Program-made: the position numbers and the translations under genes
The notes under the pieces: generated by a model
What the model saw: the letters and a program-made list of their open reading frames with translations, nothing else
What the model was told of the DNA's origin: nothing
Databases searched by the model: none
In this document: positions 28,250 through 37,202 of the stretch, piece by piece
How the letters are laid out: every line of letters begins with the position of its first letter
Numbering within the stretch: position 1 is the first letter of the stretch
DNA from: Burkholderiales bacterium 67-32
Lineage (GTDB): Bacteria; Pseudomonadota; Gammaproteobacteria; Burkholderiales; Burkholderiaceae_B
Length of the DNA stretch: 64,000 nucleotides
Assembly (NCBI GenBank): GCA_001898625.1
Contig: MKUP01000008.1
Coordinates: 62,001-126,000 of the forward strand
Direction of reading: 5' to 3'

Positions 28250-30145
28250 ATGGCCTTGAATCGTTCGACCTCGGAAGCGCCGGCAAGCCCCGGCCGGCGG
28301 ATCGCCGACTACGGCTTGATCGGCAACATGATCTCGGCTGCGCTGGTGGGCCGCGACGGCTCCATCGACTGGCTCTGCCTGCCGCGATTCGATTCGCCGG
28401 CATGTTTCGCGTCGCTTCTGGGAACCCCGGAAAACGGCCGCTGGCGCATCGCGCCGGTGGGAACGCCGGTGCGCAGCAGCCGGCGCTATCTTCCCGGAAC
28501 GGCGGTCATCGAGACGACGTTCGAGACCGAAGACGGTGCCGTGGAGCTGATCGACTTCATGCCGCTTGCCGGCGACGAGGAGCGCAGCGATATCGTTCGC
28601 ATCGTGCGCGGCAAGCGTGGGCGCGTGTCCGTGGAAATGGAACTGGTCCTGCGTTTCAACTACGGGCTGGTGGTGCCCTGGGTGCGGCGGCGCGACTACG
28701 GCCTGAGCGCGGTGGCCGGCCCCGACGCGGTCGAGCTGCATACGCAGGCGCCGCTGGAAGGGCGGAACATGAAGACCGTCTCGCGCTTCGACGTCGAAGC
28801 AGGGCAGAGCGTGCCGTTCACGCTGTCCTACCACCGGTCGCACCAGACGCCGCATTTCGTGCCCGACCGTGAAGAGGCGTTGAAATACACCGTGAGCTGG
28901 TGGCAGGAATGGTCGAAGCGCTGCGCCTTCGATCCGGCCCGCGAAGGGTGGCGGGACGCCGTGGTGCGTTCCCTCATCACGCTCAAACTGCTGACGTTCC
29001 GGCCCACCGGCGGGATCATCGCGGCACCGACCACGTCGCTGCCCGAGACACCCGGCGGTGGCAGGAACTGGGACTATCGCTACTGCTGGCTGCGCGACTC
29101 CGCGCTCACGCTCTATGCCCTGCTGAATGCGGGCTATCGCGAGGAGGCCGAAGCCTGGCGGCGCTGGCTGCTGCGCAGCATCGCCGGACAGCCGGACCAG
29201 TTGCGGATCATGTACGGGCTTGCCGGCGAGCGGTGGCTGCCCGAACACGAGATCCCCTGGCTGGCCGGATATGGCGGCAGTCGTCCCGTGCGCATCGGCA
29301 ATGGCGCGGCCGAGCAGGTGCAGCTCGATATCTTCGGCGAAGTGCTGGACACGCTGCATACGGCGCGGGAAGGCGTTCTTGCCGCGGCGCCCGACGCCTG
29401 GCAGTTGCAGAAGGTCATGCTTGAGCATCTGGTCGACATCTGGCGCAAGCCGGACCAGGGCATCTGGGAAATGCGGGGACCGGCGCGGCATTTCACGCAC
29501 TCGAAACTCATGTGCTGGGTGTCTTTCGATCGTGCCGTCAAGGCCGTGGAACGATACGGGCTGGACGGGCCCGTCGATCGATGGCGCCAGGAACGGGACG
29601 CGATCCACGCCGAGATCTGTGCCAAGGGCTTCGATCCGCGGATCGGCAGCTTCGTCCAGTCCTACGGTTCGACGGCGCTCGATGCGAGCCTGCTGCTGTT
29701 TTCCCAGGTCGGCTTTCTTCCCGACGATCATCCGCACATCCTGGGGACCGTGGAAGCGGTCGCACGGGATCTGCTGCAGGATGGATTCGTGCTCCGCTAT
29801 CACCCCGCGCGCACCGTCGATCCCTGCAAGCAGCCCGAAGGTACCTTTCTGGCCTGTTCGTTCTGGCTGGCCGATGCCTATGTCATGTCCAAGCGCATGG
29901 ACAAGGCCCAGGCGCTGTTCGAGCGGCTGCTGTCGGTGCGCAACGATCTCGGCCTACTGGCGGAGGAGTACGACCCGGCGTCGGGCCTGTTGCTCGGTAA
30001 TTTCCCTCAGGCTTTTTCGCACGTTGGTCTCGTCAATACCGCTTTCAATCTGGTGCGGGCCGCCGGGCCGGCTCGCCAACGAGCAGCGCGGACCGGGCCG
30101 GGTTCTTCCTCGCCGTCCCCCCACGCTCCCGCGCACCACTATTAG
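28250..30145 (+). CDS. Glycoside hydrolase family 15 protein (glucoamylase/trehalase-like)
   Basis: A 631-residue cytoplasmic protein with an N-terminal beta-sandwich (IADYGLIGNMISAALVGRDG, DWLCLPRFDSPACFASLLG) and a C-terminal (alpha/alpha)6 barrel. Barrel motifs are W274-DYRYCWLRDS, EQVQLDIFGEVLD, GIWEMRG and the late PEGTFLACSFWLADAY, where GH15 acid/base glutamates are found. Bacterial GH15 relatives include trehalases and glucan glucohydrolases; which one this is cannot be told. It has no signal peptide. It stands alone between two catabolic sets, with no trehalose or glycogen genes nearby. Confidence 0.88.
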   Translation: MALNRSTSEAPASPGRRIADYGLIGNMISAALVGRDGSIDWLCLPRFDSPACFASLLGTPENGRWRIAPVGTPVRSSRRYLPGTAVIETTFETEDGAVELIDFMPLAGDEERSDIVRIVRGKRGRVSVEMELVLRFNYGLVVPWVRRRDYGLSAVAGPDAVELHTQAPLEGRNMKTVSRFDVEAGQSVPFTLSYHRSHQTPHFVPDREEALKYTVSWWQEWSKRCAFDPAREGWRDAVVRSLITLKLLTFRPTGGIIAAPTTSLPETPGGGRNWDYRYCWLRDSALTLYALLNAGYREEAEAWRRWLLRSIAGQPDQLRIMYGLAGERWLPEHEIPWLAGYGGSRPVRIGNGAAEQVQLDIFGEVLDTLHTAREGVLAAAPDAWQLQKVMLEHLVDIWRKPDQGIWEMRGPARHFTHSKLMCWVSFDRAVKAVERYGLDGPVDRWRQERDAIHAEICAKGFDPRIGSFVQSYGSTALDASLLLFSQVGFLPDDHPHILGTVEAVARDLLQDGFVLRYHPARTVDPCKQPEGTFLACSFWLADAYVMSKRMDKAQALFERLLSVRNDLGLLAEEYDPASGLLLGNFPQAFSHVGLVNTAFNLVRAAGPARQRAARTGPGSSSPSPHAPAHHY

Positions 30146-30173
30146 TCTCCCGCATACAGGGAATGACCGCCTT

Positions 30174-30194
30174 CTATTGGACGCGGGCCAATAG
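30174..30194. promoter_or_regulatory. 21-bp inverted repeat upstream of the catabolic operon
   Basis: CTATTGG (30174-30180), 7 nt, CCAATAG (30188-30194): perfect 7-bp arms. It includes the LysR-type T-N11-A pattern (T30178, A30190). It lies ~77 nt before the first operon ATG, the expected place of an activator site. The LysR encoded at the operon's far end (41468) is the natural candidate; this is inference. Confidence 0.5.
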
Positions 30195-30271
30195 GAGCGC
30201 CTATCTTTCGTCTCCAACAGGCGGCGCATGCCGCCCCCACAAGAATCCACCGAAGTGGAGCAGGAGACGAC

Positions 30272-31072
30272 ATGAGCCGGAACCGGCGGCCGATACGCAG
30301 CGGCATGGGCCGCAGCACCCCCGAACGCATTTTCGTCCAGGGCCTGGACCTGGCCCGAGACATCATCGGTACCCTCAACTTCGGCGACATGGCGTACCTG
30401 GAACTGACCGGACGCCTGCCGGATTCGCGGCAGTCCCGGGTGTTCAACGCCATTCTCGTCACCCTGGTCGAACACGGCATGACGCCCATGGCCATCGTCG
30501 CGCGGCTGACCTACCTGGGGGCTCCGGAGTCCTTGCAGTCCGCGGTGGCCGCGGGGCTGTGCGGGATGGGAACCACTTTCGCGGGTACCGCGGAAGGCGC
30601 GGCGCGGATGCTGGAGTCCACCTGGGCCGCCACGCCGGAGGGTTCGCCGCGGGAACTGGCGCGCGACGTGGTCGCGGATTTCCGGAACCGCAAGCAGTCC
30701 ATTCCGGGGATCGGCCACAACCTGCACAAGCCCGTTGATCCGCGCGCGATCCGGCTGTTCGAGGTCGCGGCCGAAGAGGGCCATGCCGGACGCTATGTCG
30801 AGTTGATGCGCGCCATCGGCGAGGAAGCCGAAGCGGCGTATGGCAAGAGCCTGCCCGTCAATGCCACCGGCGCCATCGGCGCGCTGTGCTGCGAGCTTGG
30901 GATCTCCTGGCGCGCGGCGCGCGGGATCGCGGTCATGGGCCGGGCAGTGGGCTTGGTCGGCCATCTGGTCGAGGAGCAGACGCACCCGGTCGCCGCCGAG
31001 ATCTGGCTGCGCACCGAGGAAGAAGCTGGCGAACATGACACGCCGCCCGAGGGCGGACGACAAGGAGGGTGA
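30272..31072 (+). CDS. Citryl-CoA lyase-like protein, short citrate-synthase fold
   Basis: A 266-residue member of the citrate synthase superfamily, much shorter than citrate synthase (~370-430). H68 in LVEHGMTP and H149/H152 in IPGIGHNLHKPVDPRA align with the two active-site histidines. The C-terminal catalytic Asp (VDFYSG in synthases) is replaced by Ala/Thr in LPVNATGAIG (~198-199). Such short proteins are annotated as citryl-CoA lyases, which split citryl-CoA to acetyl-CoA and oxaloacetate. Here it may cleave an analogous 3-hydroxyacyl-CoA. The ribosome site AGGAGACGAC is strong. It is first in the operon; the next gene starts 1 nt after its stop. Confidence 0.82.
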   Translation: MSRNRRPIRSGMGRSTPERIFVQGLDLARDIIGTLNFGDMAYLELTGRLPDSRQSRVFNAILVTLVEHGMTPMAIVARLTYLGAPESLQSAVAAGLCGMGTTFAGTAEGAARMLESTWAATPEGSPRELARDVVADFRNRKQSIPGIGHNLHKPVDPRAIRLFEVAAEEGHAGRYVELMRAIGEEAEAAYGKSLPVNATGAIGALCCELGISWRAARGIAVMGRAVGLVGHLVEEQTHPVAAEIWLRTEEEAGEHDTPPEGGRQGG

Positions 31073-31073
31073 C

Positions 31074-32051
31074 ATGCGGCGACTATCGATGCAATGGCTG
31101 GCGGTTGCGGTGGCGGGTTTGGCCTGGTGGGGGCCGTCCACCGCGCATGCGGAGTGGCCCGACAAGCCCATCCGCTTCATCGTGCCTTATCCGGCGGGAG
31201 GCGGCACCGACATCGTGGCGCGCGCCGTCGGCAAGAAGATGGCGGAGAACCTGGGTCAGCCCGTCATCATCGAGAACCGGCCCGGGGCCAGCACCATCAT
31301 CGGGACCGAGGCGGTGGCCCGGGCCGAGGGGGACGGCTACACGATCGGCCTGGTGACGGATTCCCACGCGTTGAATCCGATCTTCTTCGGGCAGAAGCTG
31401 TCCTACGACTCGGTCAAGGATTTCGCGCCGGTCAGCCAACTGGTCTTCGTGCCTTTCATCCTGGTGGCCAATCCCAAGGCGCAGGTCTCCACCGTCCAGG
31501 AGTTGATCGCCGCCGCCAAGGCCCGGCCCGGGAAGATCACCTATGCCTCCATCGGGAACGGCACGCCGCACTATCTGGCCATGGAGTGGGTGAAGGCGCT
31601 GGCCGACATCGATCTGACCCATGTTCCCTACAAGGGGGTCGCTCCGGCCTTGGCCGATGTGGTGGGCGGGCAGGTGGACGTGATGTTCACCGGCATGTCC
31701 TCGGGCGTGCCGCACGTGCGTTCGGGCCGGCTCAAGGGGTTGGCCGTCTCGGGCAAGGAGCGGTCGGCGATCGCGCCGGAGATCCCTACGGTGGCTGAAT
31801 CGGGCCTGAAGGAATTCTCCTTCATGACCTGGTACGGGGTGGTGGCGCCGGCGTCCACGCCGACAGGGATCGTGGGGCGCCTGAGCAAAGAGATCCGCAA
31901 GGCGCTGGAGAGCCCGGAGGTCAAGGAACAGTTCGTGAAGCTGGGCGTGGAAGGGGCGCCATCCACGCCGGAGGAGTTCGGTGCCTTCCTGCAAAGGGAA
32001 TCGGCGCACTACCAGCACATCATCAAGTTGACCGGCGCAAAGGGCGAATAG
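31074..32051 (+). CDS. Bug/TctC-family periplasmic solute receptor
   Basis: A 325-residue receptor, signal peptide WLAVAVAGLAWWGPSTAHA, with the canonical loop VPYPAGGGTDIVAR, then QPVIIENRPGASTIIGTEAV and VPYKGVAPALADVVGGQVD. ATG 31074 follows AAGGAGGGTGAC that overlaps the end of the lyase gene. Its stop overlaps the GTG start of the acyl-CoA dehydrogenase by one base. It is the first of three receptors interleaved in this operon. Confidence 0.92.
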   Translation: MRRLSMQWLAVAVAGLAWWGPSTAHAEWPDKPIRFIVPYPAGGGTDIVARAVGKKMAENLGQPVIIENRPGASTIIGTEAVARAEGDGYTIGLVTDSHALNPIFFGQKLSYDSVKDFAPVSQLVFVPFILVANPKAQVSTVQELIAAAKARPGKITYASIGNGTPHYLAMEWVKALADIDLTHVPYKGVAPALADVVGGQVDVMFTGMSSGVPHVRSGRLKGLAVSGKERSAIAPEIPTVAESGLKEFSFMTWYGVVAPASTPTGIVGRLSKEIRKALESPEVKEQFVKLGVEGAPSTPEEFGAFLQRESAHYQHIIKLTGAKGE

Positions 32052-33199
32052 TGGAATTGACTCAGGAACAACGGCTGATCCGGGATACGGTCCATGCGCT
32101 GGCGAGCGAGCGGTTCGCGCCGGGAGCGGCGGCGGCCGACCGGCAGTATCGGCCTCCGCTCGACAACCTGAAGGTGCTGGCCGGCCACGGCTATACCGGC
32201 ATTTTCCTGCCCGAATGCTACGGCGGGACAGGGCTGGGGCTGCTGGAGACGGTGCTGGTGGTGGAGCAACTGGCGCGTTCCTGCGCCAACACGGCGATGC
32301 TGTATTCCTGCACCGACGGCGCGACGCCGCGCGCCATCCTGCACATCGGATCCGAACCGCTCAGGCAGCGCTATCTGCCTGCCTTCGCCAAGGCGGAGTG
32401 GTATGCGGCCTGGAGCATGTCGGAGGCGAATGCGGGCTCCGACGTCGGCAATGTCCAGACCCGTGCCGTCAGTGACGGCCAGCACTATGTGATCAACGGC
32501 AGCAAGCTCTGGTGTACCGCCGCCCAGGTGGCCGACGTGTTCCTGGTCCTGGTGCGGCTGACTGACGAACCCGGGATGAAGGGCGTGGGGGCGGTGCTGG
32601 TCGAGCGTGGCACGCCGGGATTCTCGGTGGGCAAGCATCTGGATCTGCTGGGCCTGCGCGGGACGGGCATGGCCGAACTGGTCTTCCAGGACTGCCGCGT
32701 GCCGGCCGAGAACCTGCTCCTGCCGGCGGGACGGATGAAGGACCTGCTGCAGGTGCTGGACGCCGATCGCATCACCGGCAACCCCCCCATCTGCCTGGGG
32801 TTGGCCCAGGCGGCGCTGGGCCATGCCGTCCAGCATTTGAAGGATCGTGCCCAGTTCGGCCGTCCGCTTGCGGAGAACCAGGGATTGCAGTGGAAGCTGG
32901 CCGACATGGCGATGGACATCGAGGCGGCGCGCGCGCTGGTGTACGGGGCCGCGCAGGCCATCGACCAGGGGCGGCAGTCGGTGGCGCAGGTTTCCATCGC
33001 CAAGACCTTTGCCAACGAGATGGCGGTGCGCGTGACCAACCAGGCCATGCAGCTTGCCGGCGCATATGGGCTGTCGGAGGAATATCCGTTCGAGCGCTAC
33101 TTCCGTGACGCGCGCGGCATGTCCATTGGCTACGGAACGACCGAGATCCATAGAAATTCCATCGCGCGGGAGCTGCTCAAGGGCAGCTACCTCGTCTGA
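32051..33199 (+). CDS. Acyl-CoA dehydrogenase with substituted catalytic-base position
   Basis: A 382-residue FAD enzyme of the acyl-CoA dehydrogenase superfamily. N-terminal, middle beta-barrel (WSMSEANAGSDVGN, FAD/substrate loop) and C-terminal domains (REAFG-like motif as RAQFGRPLAENQ) are all present. At the place of the catalytic Glu in the YEGT motif the sequence is IGYGTTEIHR, so Tyr361 replaces it. The alternative helix-G position (isovaleryl-CoA type, LxxER) has Asp in LDADRI. The enzyme may use another base, or catalyse a different reaction such as desulfination-type chemistry. GTG start, coupled to the Bug stop. Confidence 0.88.
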   Translation: MELTQEQRLIRDTVHALASERFAPGAAAADRQYRPPLDNLKVLAGHGYTGIFLPECYGGTGLGLLETVLVVEQLARSCANTAMLYSCTDGATPRAILHIGSEPLRQRYLPAFAKAEWYAAWSMSEANAGSDVGNVQTRAVSDGQHYVINGSKLWCTAAQVADVFLVLVRLTDEPGMKGVGAVLVERGTPGFSVGKHLDLLGLRGTGMAELVFQDCRVPAENLLLPAGRMKDLLQVLDADRITGNPPICLGLAQAALGHAVQHLKDRAQFGRPLAENQGLQWKLADMAMDIEAARALVYGAAQAIDQGRQSVAQVSIAKTFANEMAVRVTNQAMQLAGAYGLSEEYPFERYFRDARGMSIGYGTTEIHRNSIARELLKGSYLV

Positions 33200-33220
33200 C
33201 GCCTGACGCGCAGGAGGACC

Positions 33221-33922
33221 ATGATGTCAGAAGCAAAGACCACCATCGACGCCGGCGACGGGCGCGGTTTCACCGCCTATGCCAGTCGGCCCGGGAAGCC
33301 GAACGGCCACGCCGTGATCATCCTGCAGGAGATATTCGGCGTGACCGATGCGATACGCGGCGTCGCCGATCGCTACGCGGCCGAAGGCTATCTCGCGCTG
33401 GCGCCCGACCTCTATTGGCGCATCGAGCCCGGCATCGAGCTGAGCCATTCCAAGGCCGACATCGAGCGCGCGTTCCAGTATCTGGAGCGGTTCGACGAAG
33501 AGGCGGGCCTGGCCGACATCGGCAGGGTTGCCGCGCACATCCGCGCCATGCCGGGCTTCCGGGGCCGCGTGGCGGTGGTGGGGCTGTGCCTGGGAGGGAA
33601 ACTGGCATTCCGCTGCGCCGCCAGGCTGGAGGTCGATGCGGCGGCCGTGTTCTATGGCGTGGGGGTGGAGGATCATCTGGACGAGGCGGCCGCCTTGCGC
33701 TGTCCGGTGGTGCTGCACTACGGCGACCAGGACCGCTACGCGTCCGCCGAGGCGCAGGCCAGGATCGAGACTGCGCTGCCGCCCATGGCAGGCGGAGGCT
33801 TTCACCGCTATCCCGGGGTCGGCCACGGTTTCTATACCCGCGGCGAGCTGGAGGCGGCGGCGCTGGCCCATGAGCGGACCACGGCGTTCCTGCGGACCGC
33901 GTTGGGGGCAGGTAGCCGATGA
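33221..33922 (+). CDS. Dienelactone hydrolase family protein
   Basis: A 233-residue alpha/beta hydrolase of the DLH family. The triad is C123 (GLCLGG), D171 (YGDQDRY) and H202 (GHGFYTR), with E37 in LQEIFGV, which in classical DLH holds the Cys. Classical DLH opens dienelactone to maleylacetate in modified ortho-cleavage of (chloro)catechols. A strong AGGAGG lies before ATG 33221. Its end overlaps the CoA-transferase start (ATGA). An enolase-superfamily cycloisomerase is encoded downstream in the same operon, which would fit a lactone intermediate. Confidence 0.92.
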   Translation: MMSEAKTTIDAGDGRGFTAYASRPGKPNGHAVIILQEIFGVTDAIRGVADRYAAEGYLALAPDLYWRIEPGIELSHSKADIERAFQYLERFDEEAGLADIGRVAAHIRAMPGFRGRVAVVGLCLGGKLAFRCAARLEVDAAAVFYGVGVEDHLDEAAALRCPVVLHYGDQDRYASAEAQARIETALPPMAGGGFHRYPGVGHGFYTRGELEAAALAHERTTAFLRTALGAGSR

Positions 33923-35085
33923 AAGTCCTTCAAGGGATCCGGGTGCTCGACCTGGGGAATTTCATTACCGCGCCGCTGGCCGGCATGTCGCTGGCCGAAC
34001 TGGGAGCGGATGTCGTCAAGGTCGAGCGGCCGGGCGGCGGCGACCCGTTTCGCGCATTCAAGGGGGGGCTCTACAGTCCCCAGTTCCAGGCGCACAACAG
34101 GAACAAGCGCAGCCTGGCGCTGGACTACACCCGACCCGAGGGGCGAGCCGTACTGGACAAGCTGGTCGAGGATGCCGACGTGCTGCTCCTGAACATGCGT
34201 CCGGGGGTGGAGGAGCGGCTGGGCCTGGGCGCCGAGCGTCTGCGTCGGCTCAATCCCCGCCTTGTTCATTGCGCCATCACGGGCTTCGGCGCCAGCGGCC
34301 CCTATGCCGGCCGGCCGGCCTACGACAACGTGGGGCAGGCCGTCTCGGGATGGTTGTCCATGTTCCACCGCGGCGAGGACCCGCGGGTGGCCGGCCCGGC
34401 GGTATCCGATGCCGTGACGGGCATCTATGCCTGCCTCGGGATCCTGGGCGCCTTGGTGGAGCGGGCGTCGACCGGCCTGGGGCGCAAGGTCGAGGTCAAC
34501 ATGCTCGAGGCGATGATCGCCATGGCCTGCGAGCCGCTGGGTTCGATGCTGGCAACCGGCCAGCCGCCCAGCCTGTACGGACGGGCGGCCATGTCGCAGT
34601 CGTACATCCTGACCTGCCAGGATGAGCGCCGCATTGCCCTGCATCTTTCGTCGCCCGACAAGTTCTGGCGCGGCCTGGTCCAGGCGATCGACCGCCCGGA
34701 CCTGCTCGCGGCCTATCCGGCGCGCCACGACCGCGTGGAACGCTACGACGAGCTGGCGCGCACGCTGGCCGAGGTATTCGCAGAGCGGGAACGGGAGTAT
34801 TGGCTGCCCCGGCTGGAGGCCCATGACGTTCCGTTCACCCCGGAACGGACGTTGGATGAACTGGACGAGGATCCGCAGGTGCGTCACCTGGGCGTCTTCT
34901 ACACGCAGCAGCATCCGCGCCACGGCACGTTGCGCGCCGCGCATCGCGCGATCCGTTACGACGGCGACCACGACAGCAATTTCCTGCCTCCGCCCGACCT
35001 GGGCGAGCACACGGAAGAAGTCTTGCGGGAGGCGGGGTTTTCCGAAGCCGCCATGACCGAGCTCAGGCAGGCCCGAATCATCTAA
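33919..35085 (+). CDS. Family III CoA-transferase (CaiB/BaiF)
   Basis: A 388-residue CoA-transferase that moves CoA between carboxylic acids (formyl-CoA, carnitine and succinyl-CoA:dicarboxylate types). The catalytic Asp is D164 in PAVSDAVTGIYA. N-terminal GIRVLDLGNFITAPLAG and ADVVKVERPGGGDPFR bind CoA, and the GFGASGPYAGRPAYD loop is characteristic. Length fits. It overlaps the dienelactone hydrolase gene by 4 nt. It would activate the pathway acid using a CoA donor, complementing the ATP-dependent ligase encoded further down. Confidence 0.93.
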   Translation: MKVLQGIRVLDLGNFITAPLAGMSLAELGADVVKVERPGGGDPFRAFKGGLYSPQFQAHNRNKRSLALDYTRPEGRAVLDKLVEDADVLLLNMRPGVEERLGLGAERLRRLNPRLVHCAITGFGASGPYAGRPAYDNVGQAVSGWLSMFHRGEDPRVAGPAVSDAVTGIYACLGILGALVERASTGLGRKVEVNMLEAMIAMACEPLGSMLATGQPPSLYGRAAMSQSYILTCQDERRIALHLSSPDKFWRGLVQAIDRPDLLAAYPARHDRVERYDELARTLAEVFAEREREYWLPRLEAHDVPFTPERTLDELDEDPQVRHLGVFYTQQHPRHGTLRAAHRAIRYDGDHDSNFLPPPDLGEHTEEVLREAGFSEAAMTELRQARII

Positions 35086-35115
35086 CGCGGATCTTTCCGC
35101 ACGAAGGGGATGACG

Positions 35116-36090
35116 ATGAAGTTGGCACGCTTCACGGGAGCGCTGTGCGCGCTGGGCCTGGCGGTTGCCGCCGGCCAGGCGGGCGCGGCCGGATGGCCGG
35201 ATCGGCCGGTACGCATTGTCGTCTCGTCGGGGGCGGGCGGAACCGCCGACATCGTCGCCCGCCTGCTCGCGCAGAAACTGGAGGCGGCCTTGGGCCAGCC
35301 GTTCATCGTCGAGAACAAGCCGGGGGCGGGTGGACATGTGGGCGCGGCCCAGGTGGCCCGTTCGCCGGCGGACGGCTACGTCTGGCTGATGAGCGGTAGT
35401 CCGACACACTCCGTCGGGCCGCATCTGTACAAGAACCTTCCGTATGACCCGATGCGCGACGTCCCGCCCGCCGCCATGGTCGCCATCGCGCCGAACCTGC
35501 TGGTCGTCAATCGCGAGCTGCCGGTGCGATCGGTGGCGGAACTCGTCGCGCTGGCGCGCGAGAAGCCCGATGAGCTGACCTATTCGTCGGCCGGCAACGG
35601 TACGTCGGGACACCTGGCGGGGGCCTTGTTGCAGAGCATGGCCGGGGTTCGCTTCAAGCACGTGCCGTACAAGACCGGACCGGATGCGGTGACGAGTGTC
35701 ATCGCTGGCGATGTTTCCATGACCTTCTTTACCGTGCCCGCAGTGATGAAACAGGTGCAGGCGGGCCGGCTGCGCGCGCTGGCCGTGACGTCGAGCGCAC
35801 GGACGCCGCTTGCTCCCGATCTGCCCACGGTCGCCGAGGCAGGCTATCCGGGATTCGATGTGCTGGGCTGGTACGCCCTGTTCGCGCCCAAGGATACGCC
35901 CACGCAGATCGTCGACCGCTTGAGTGCGCAGGTCGAGCGCATCCTGGCCCAGGCCGACGTGCGTGAAAAACTCCAACAACTGGGCGCGGAAGCGCACTAC
36001 CTCGATGCCAAAGACCTGACCGCTTACGTCGCGGCCGAGTCACCGAAGTGGAAGACGCTGATCGAGGCGTCGGGTGCACGGGTGGACTGA
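35116..36090 (+). CDS. Bug/TctC-family periplasmic solute receptor
   Basis: A 324-residue receptor with signal peptide (ALCALGLAVAAGQAGA). The ligand loop is VSSGAGGTADIVAR, with Ser-Ser-Gly in place of the usual Pro-x-Pro, then QPFIVENKPGAGGHVGA and VPYKTGPDAVTSVIAGDVS. The start at 35116 is preferred to 35110 because AAGGGG abuts the earlier ATG. Its stop overlaps the ATG of the cycloisomerase gene by one base. Confidence 0.9.
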   Translation: MKLARFTGALCALGLAVAAGQAGAAGWPDRPVRIVVSSGAGGTADIVARLLAQKLEAALGQPFIVENKPGAGGHVGAAQVARSPADGYVWLMSGSPTHSVGPHLYKNLPYDPMRDVPPAAMVAIAPNLLVVNRELPVRSVAELVALAREKPDELTYSSAGNGTSGHLAGALLQSMAGVRFKHVPYKTGPDAVTSVIAGDVSMTFFTVPAVMKQVQAGRLRALAVTSSARTPLAPDLPTVAEAGYPGFDVLGWYALFAPKDTPTQIVDRLSAQVERILAQADVREKLQQLGAEAHYLDAKDLTAYVAAESPKWKTLIEASGARVD

Positions 36091-37202
36091 TGGATGAAGG
36101 CAGCCAGGCCGAGCGCATCGTGCGCTGGGACGTGTTCGTCCGCAGCCTTGCCTATGGACGCGAGGTCCGCTGGAGCGACATGACCGAGGCGGCCGCGCAG
36201 TTCGTGATCCTGCGCATCGAGACCGAGTCCGGCGCGGCAGGGGCGGCCGAGGTCGTCGTCAAGCCGACGTGGGTCGGCGCCACGGCAGCCAGTCTCGTCG
36301 CCACGCTGCGCGAGGTGTTCGAGCCCTTGGTCCGGCAAACGGGATTGTCGGGTCCGCAGCCATTGCGCGGCGTGCTCGATTCCATCCCGGGAAACACCGT
36401 CGCCAAGGCGTTGATCGACAACGCATGCTGGGACTGGGAAGCGTCCCGCCGGGGGCAGCCGTTGTGGCGCTTGTGGCAGGGGCGGTCCGAGGTCGAACTG
36501 TCCTGGGCCGTTACCCGGCAGGCGCCCGACGCCATGGCGCGCGAGGCCGCCGCGATGGTGCAAGCCCATGGCTTCCGGACCCTGAAGATCAAGGGAGGGC
36601 AGGGGCTGCATCTGGACCGGGCCAGCCTGGCGGCGGTACGCCGGGCACTGGGCGATGGCGCGCGCCTGTATGTGGATGCCAACGGTGCCTATCCGTTCGA
36701 AGAAGCCGCGGACTACGTGCGGGCCATGGCAGAGGAAGGCGTGGAGGTCGTGGAAGACCCCTCGCCTTTGTCTCCGGATGGCGCGTTCCAGGCCCTGCAG
36801 CGGGACGCGGGCCTGCCGCTGCTGGTCGATTTCGGGATGGCCTCGACGCGGGATGCCCGGCTTTTCCTGGAACGCGGCGCCAGCATCCTGAGCGCGAAAC
36901 CGGGGCGCTTCGGCTTTTCGGATGCGCTGGCGATGCGCGATCTTGCCACCCAGGCACGGGCCGGTACGGTAGCGGGCCTCATGGGCGAGAGCGCCATGGG
37001 CACATGGAGCGGCCTGCAGTTTGCCGCGACGCTGCCGGCGGGCTCGCTACCCGCCGAGTTGAGCTGGTTCCTGTCCATGCGAGAGCAGTACGCCGGGCAC
37101 GTGCCGGCGATCGTCGACGGCGTCGTGGCCCTGCCCGAGACACCATCCGTTGCGGAGCTCGTGGACTGGGAAGCCATGAAAGATTTCAAGGTGCCTTCAT
37201 GA
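36090..37202 (+). CDS. Enolase-superfamily enzyme (mandelate racemase / muconate-lactonizing type)
   Basis: A 370-residue enzyme with a capping domain (1-~120) and a beta-barrel. Catalytic parts are readable: K166-I-K168 (LKIKGG), metal ligands D196 (VDANGA), E222 (VEDPS) and D247 (LVDFG), and an opposite lysine K270 (SAKPGRFG). KxK plus the distant Lys is the muconate cycloisomerase / o-succinylbenzoate synthase / dipeptide epimerase arrangement, not the His-Asp of mandelate racemase. It could make or open a lactone, racemise, or dehydrate. ATG 36090 is coupled to Bug; the end overlaps MaoC (ATGA). Confidence 0.88.
   Translation: MDEGSQAERIVRWDVFVRSLAYGREVRWSDMTEAAAQFVILRIETESGAAGAAEVVVKPTWVGATAASLVATLREVFEPLVRQTGLSGPQPLRGVLDSIPGNTVAKALIDNACWDWEASRRGQPLWRLWQGRSEVELSWAVTRQAPDAMAREAAAMVQAHGFRTLKIKGGQGLHLDRASLAAVRRALGDGARLYVDANGAYPFEEAADYVRAMAEEGVEVVEDPSPLSPDGAFQALQRDAGLPLLVDFGMASTRDARLFLERGASILSAKPGRFGFSDALAMRDLATQARAGTVAGLMGESAMGTWSGLQFAATLPAGSLPAELSWFLSMREQYAGHVPAIVDGVVALPETPSVAELVDWEAMKDFKVPS

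Noticed and set aside
32782-32788. C7 run in the first acyl-CoA dehydrogenase as a phase-variation site
   Set aside because: The gene is in frame and complete on both sides. Runs of seven G or C are expected many times in 64 kb of this base composition.
34062-34068. G7 run in the CoA-transferase gene as a slippage site
   Set aside because: The frame is intact and encodes conserved residues (KGGL) across the run, so nothing suggests switching.
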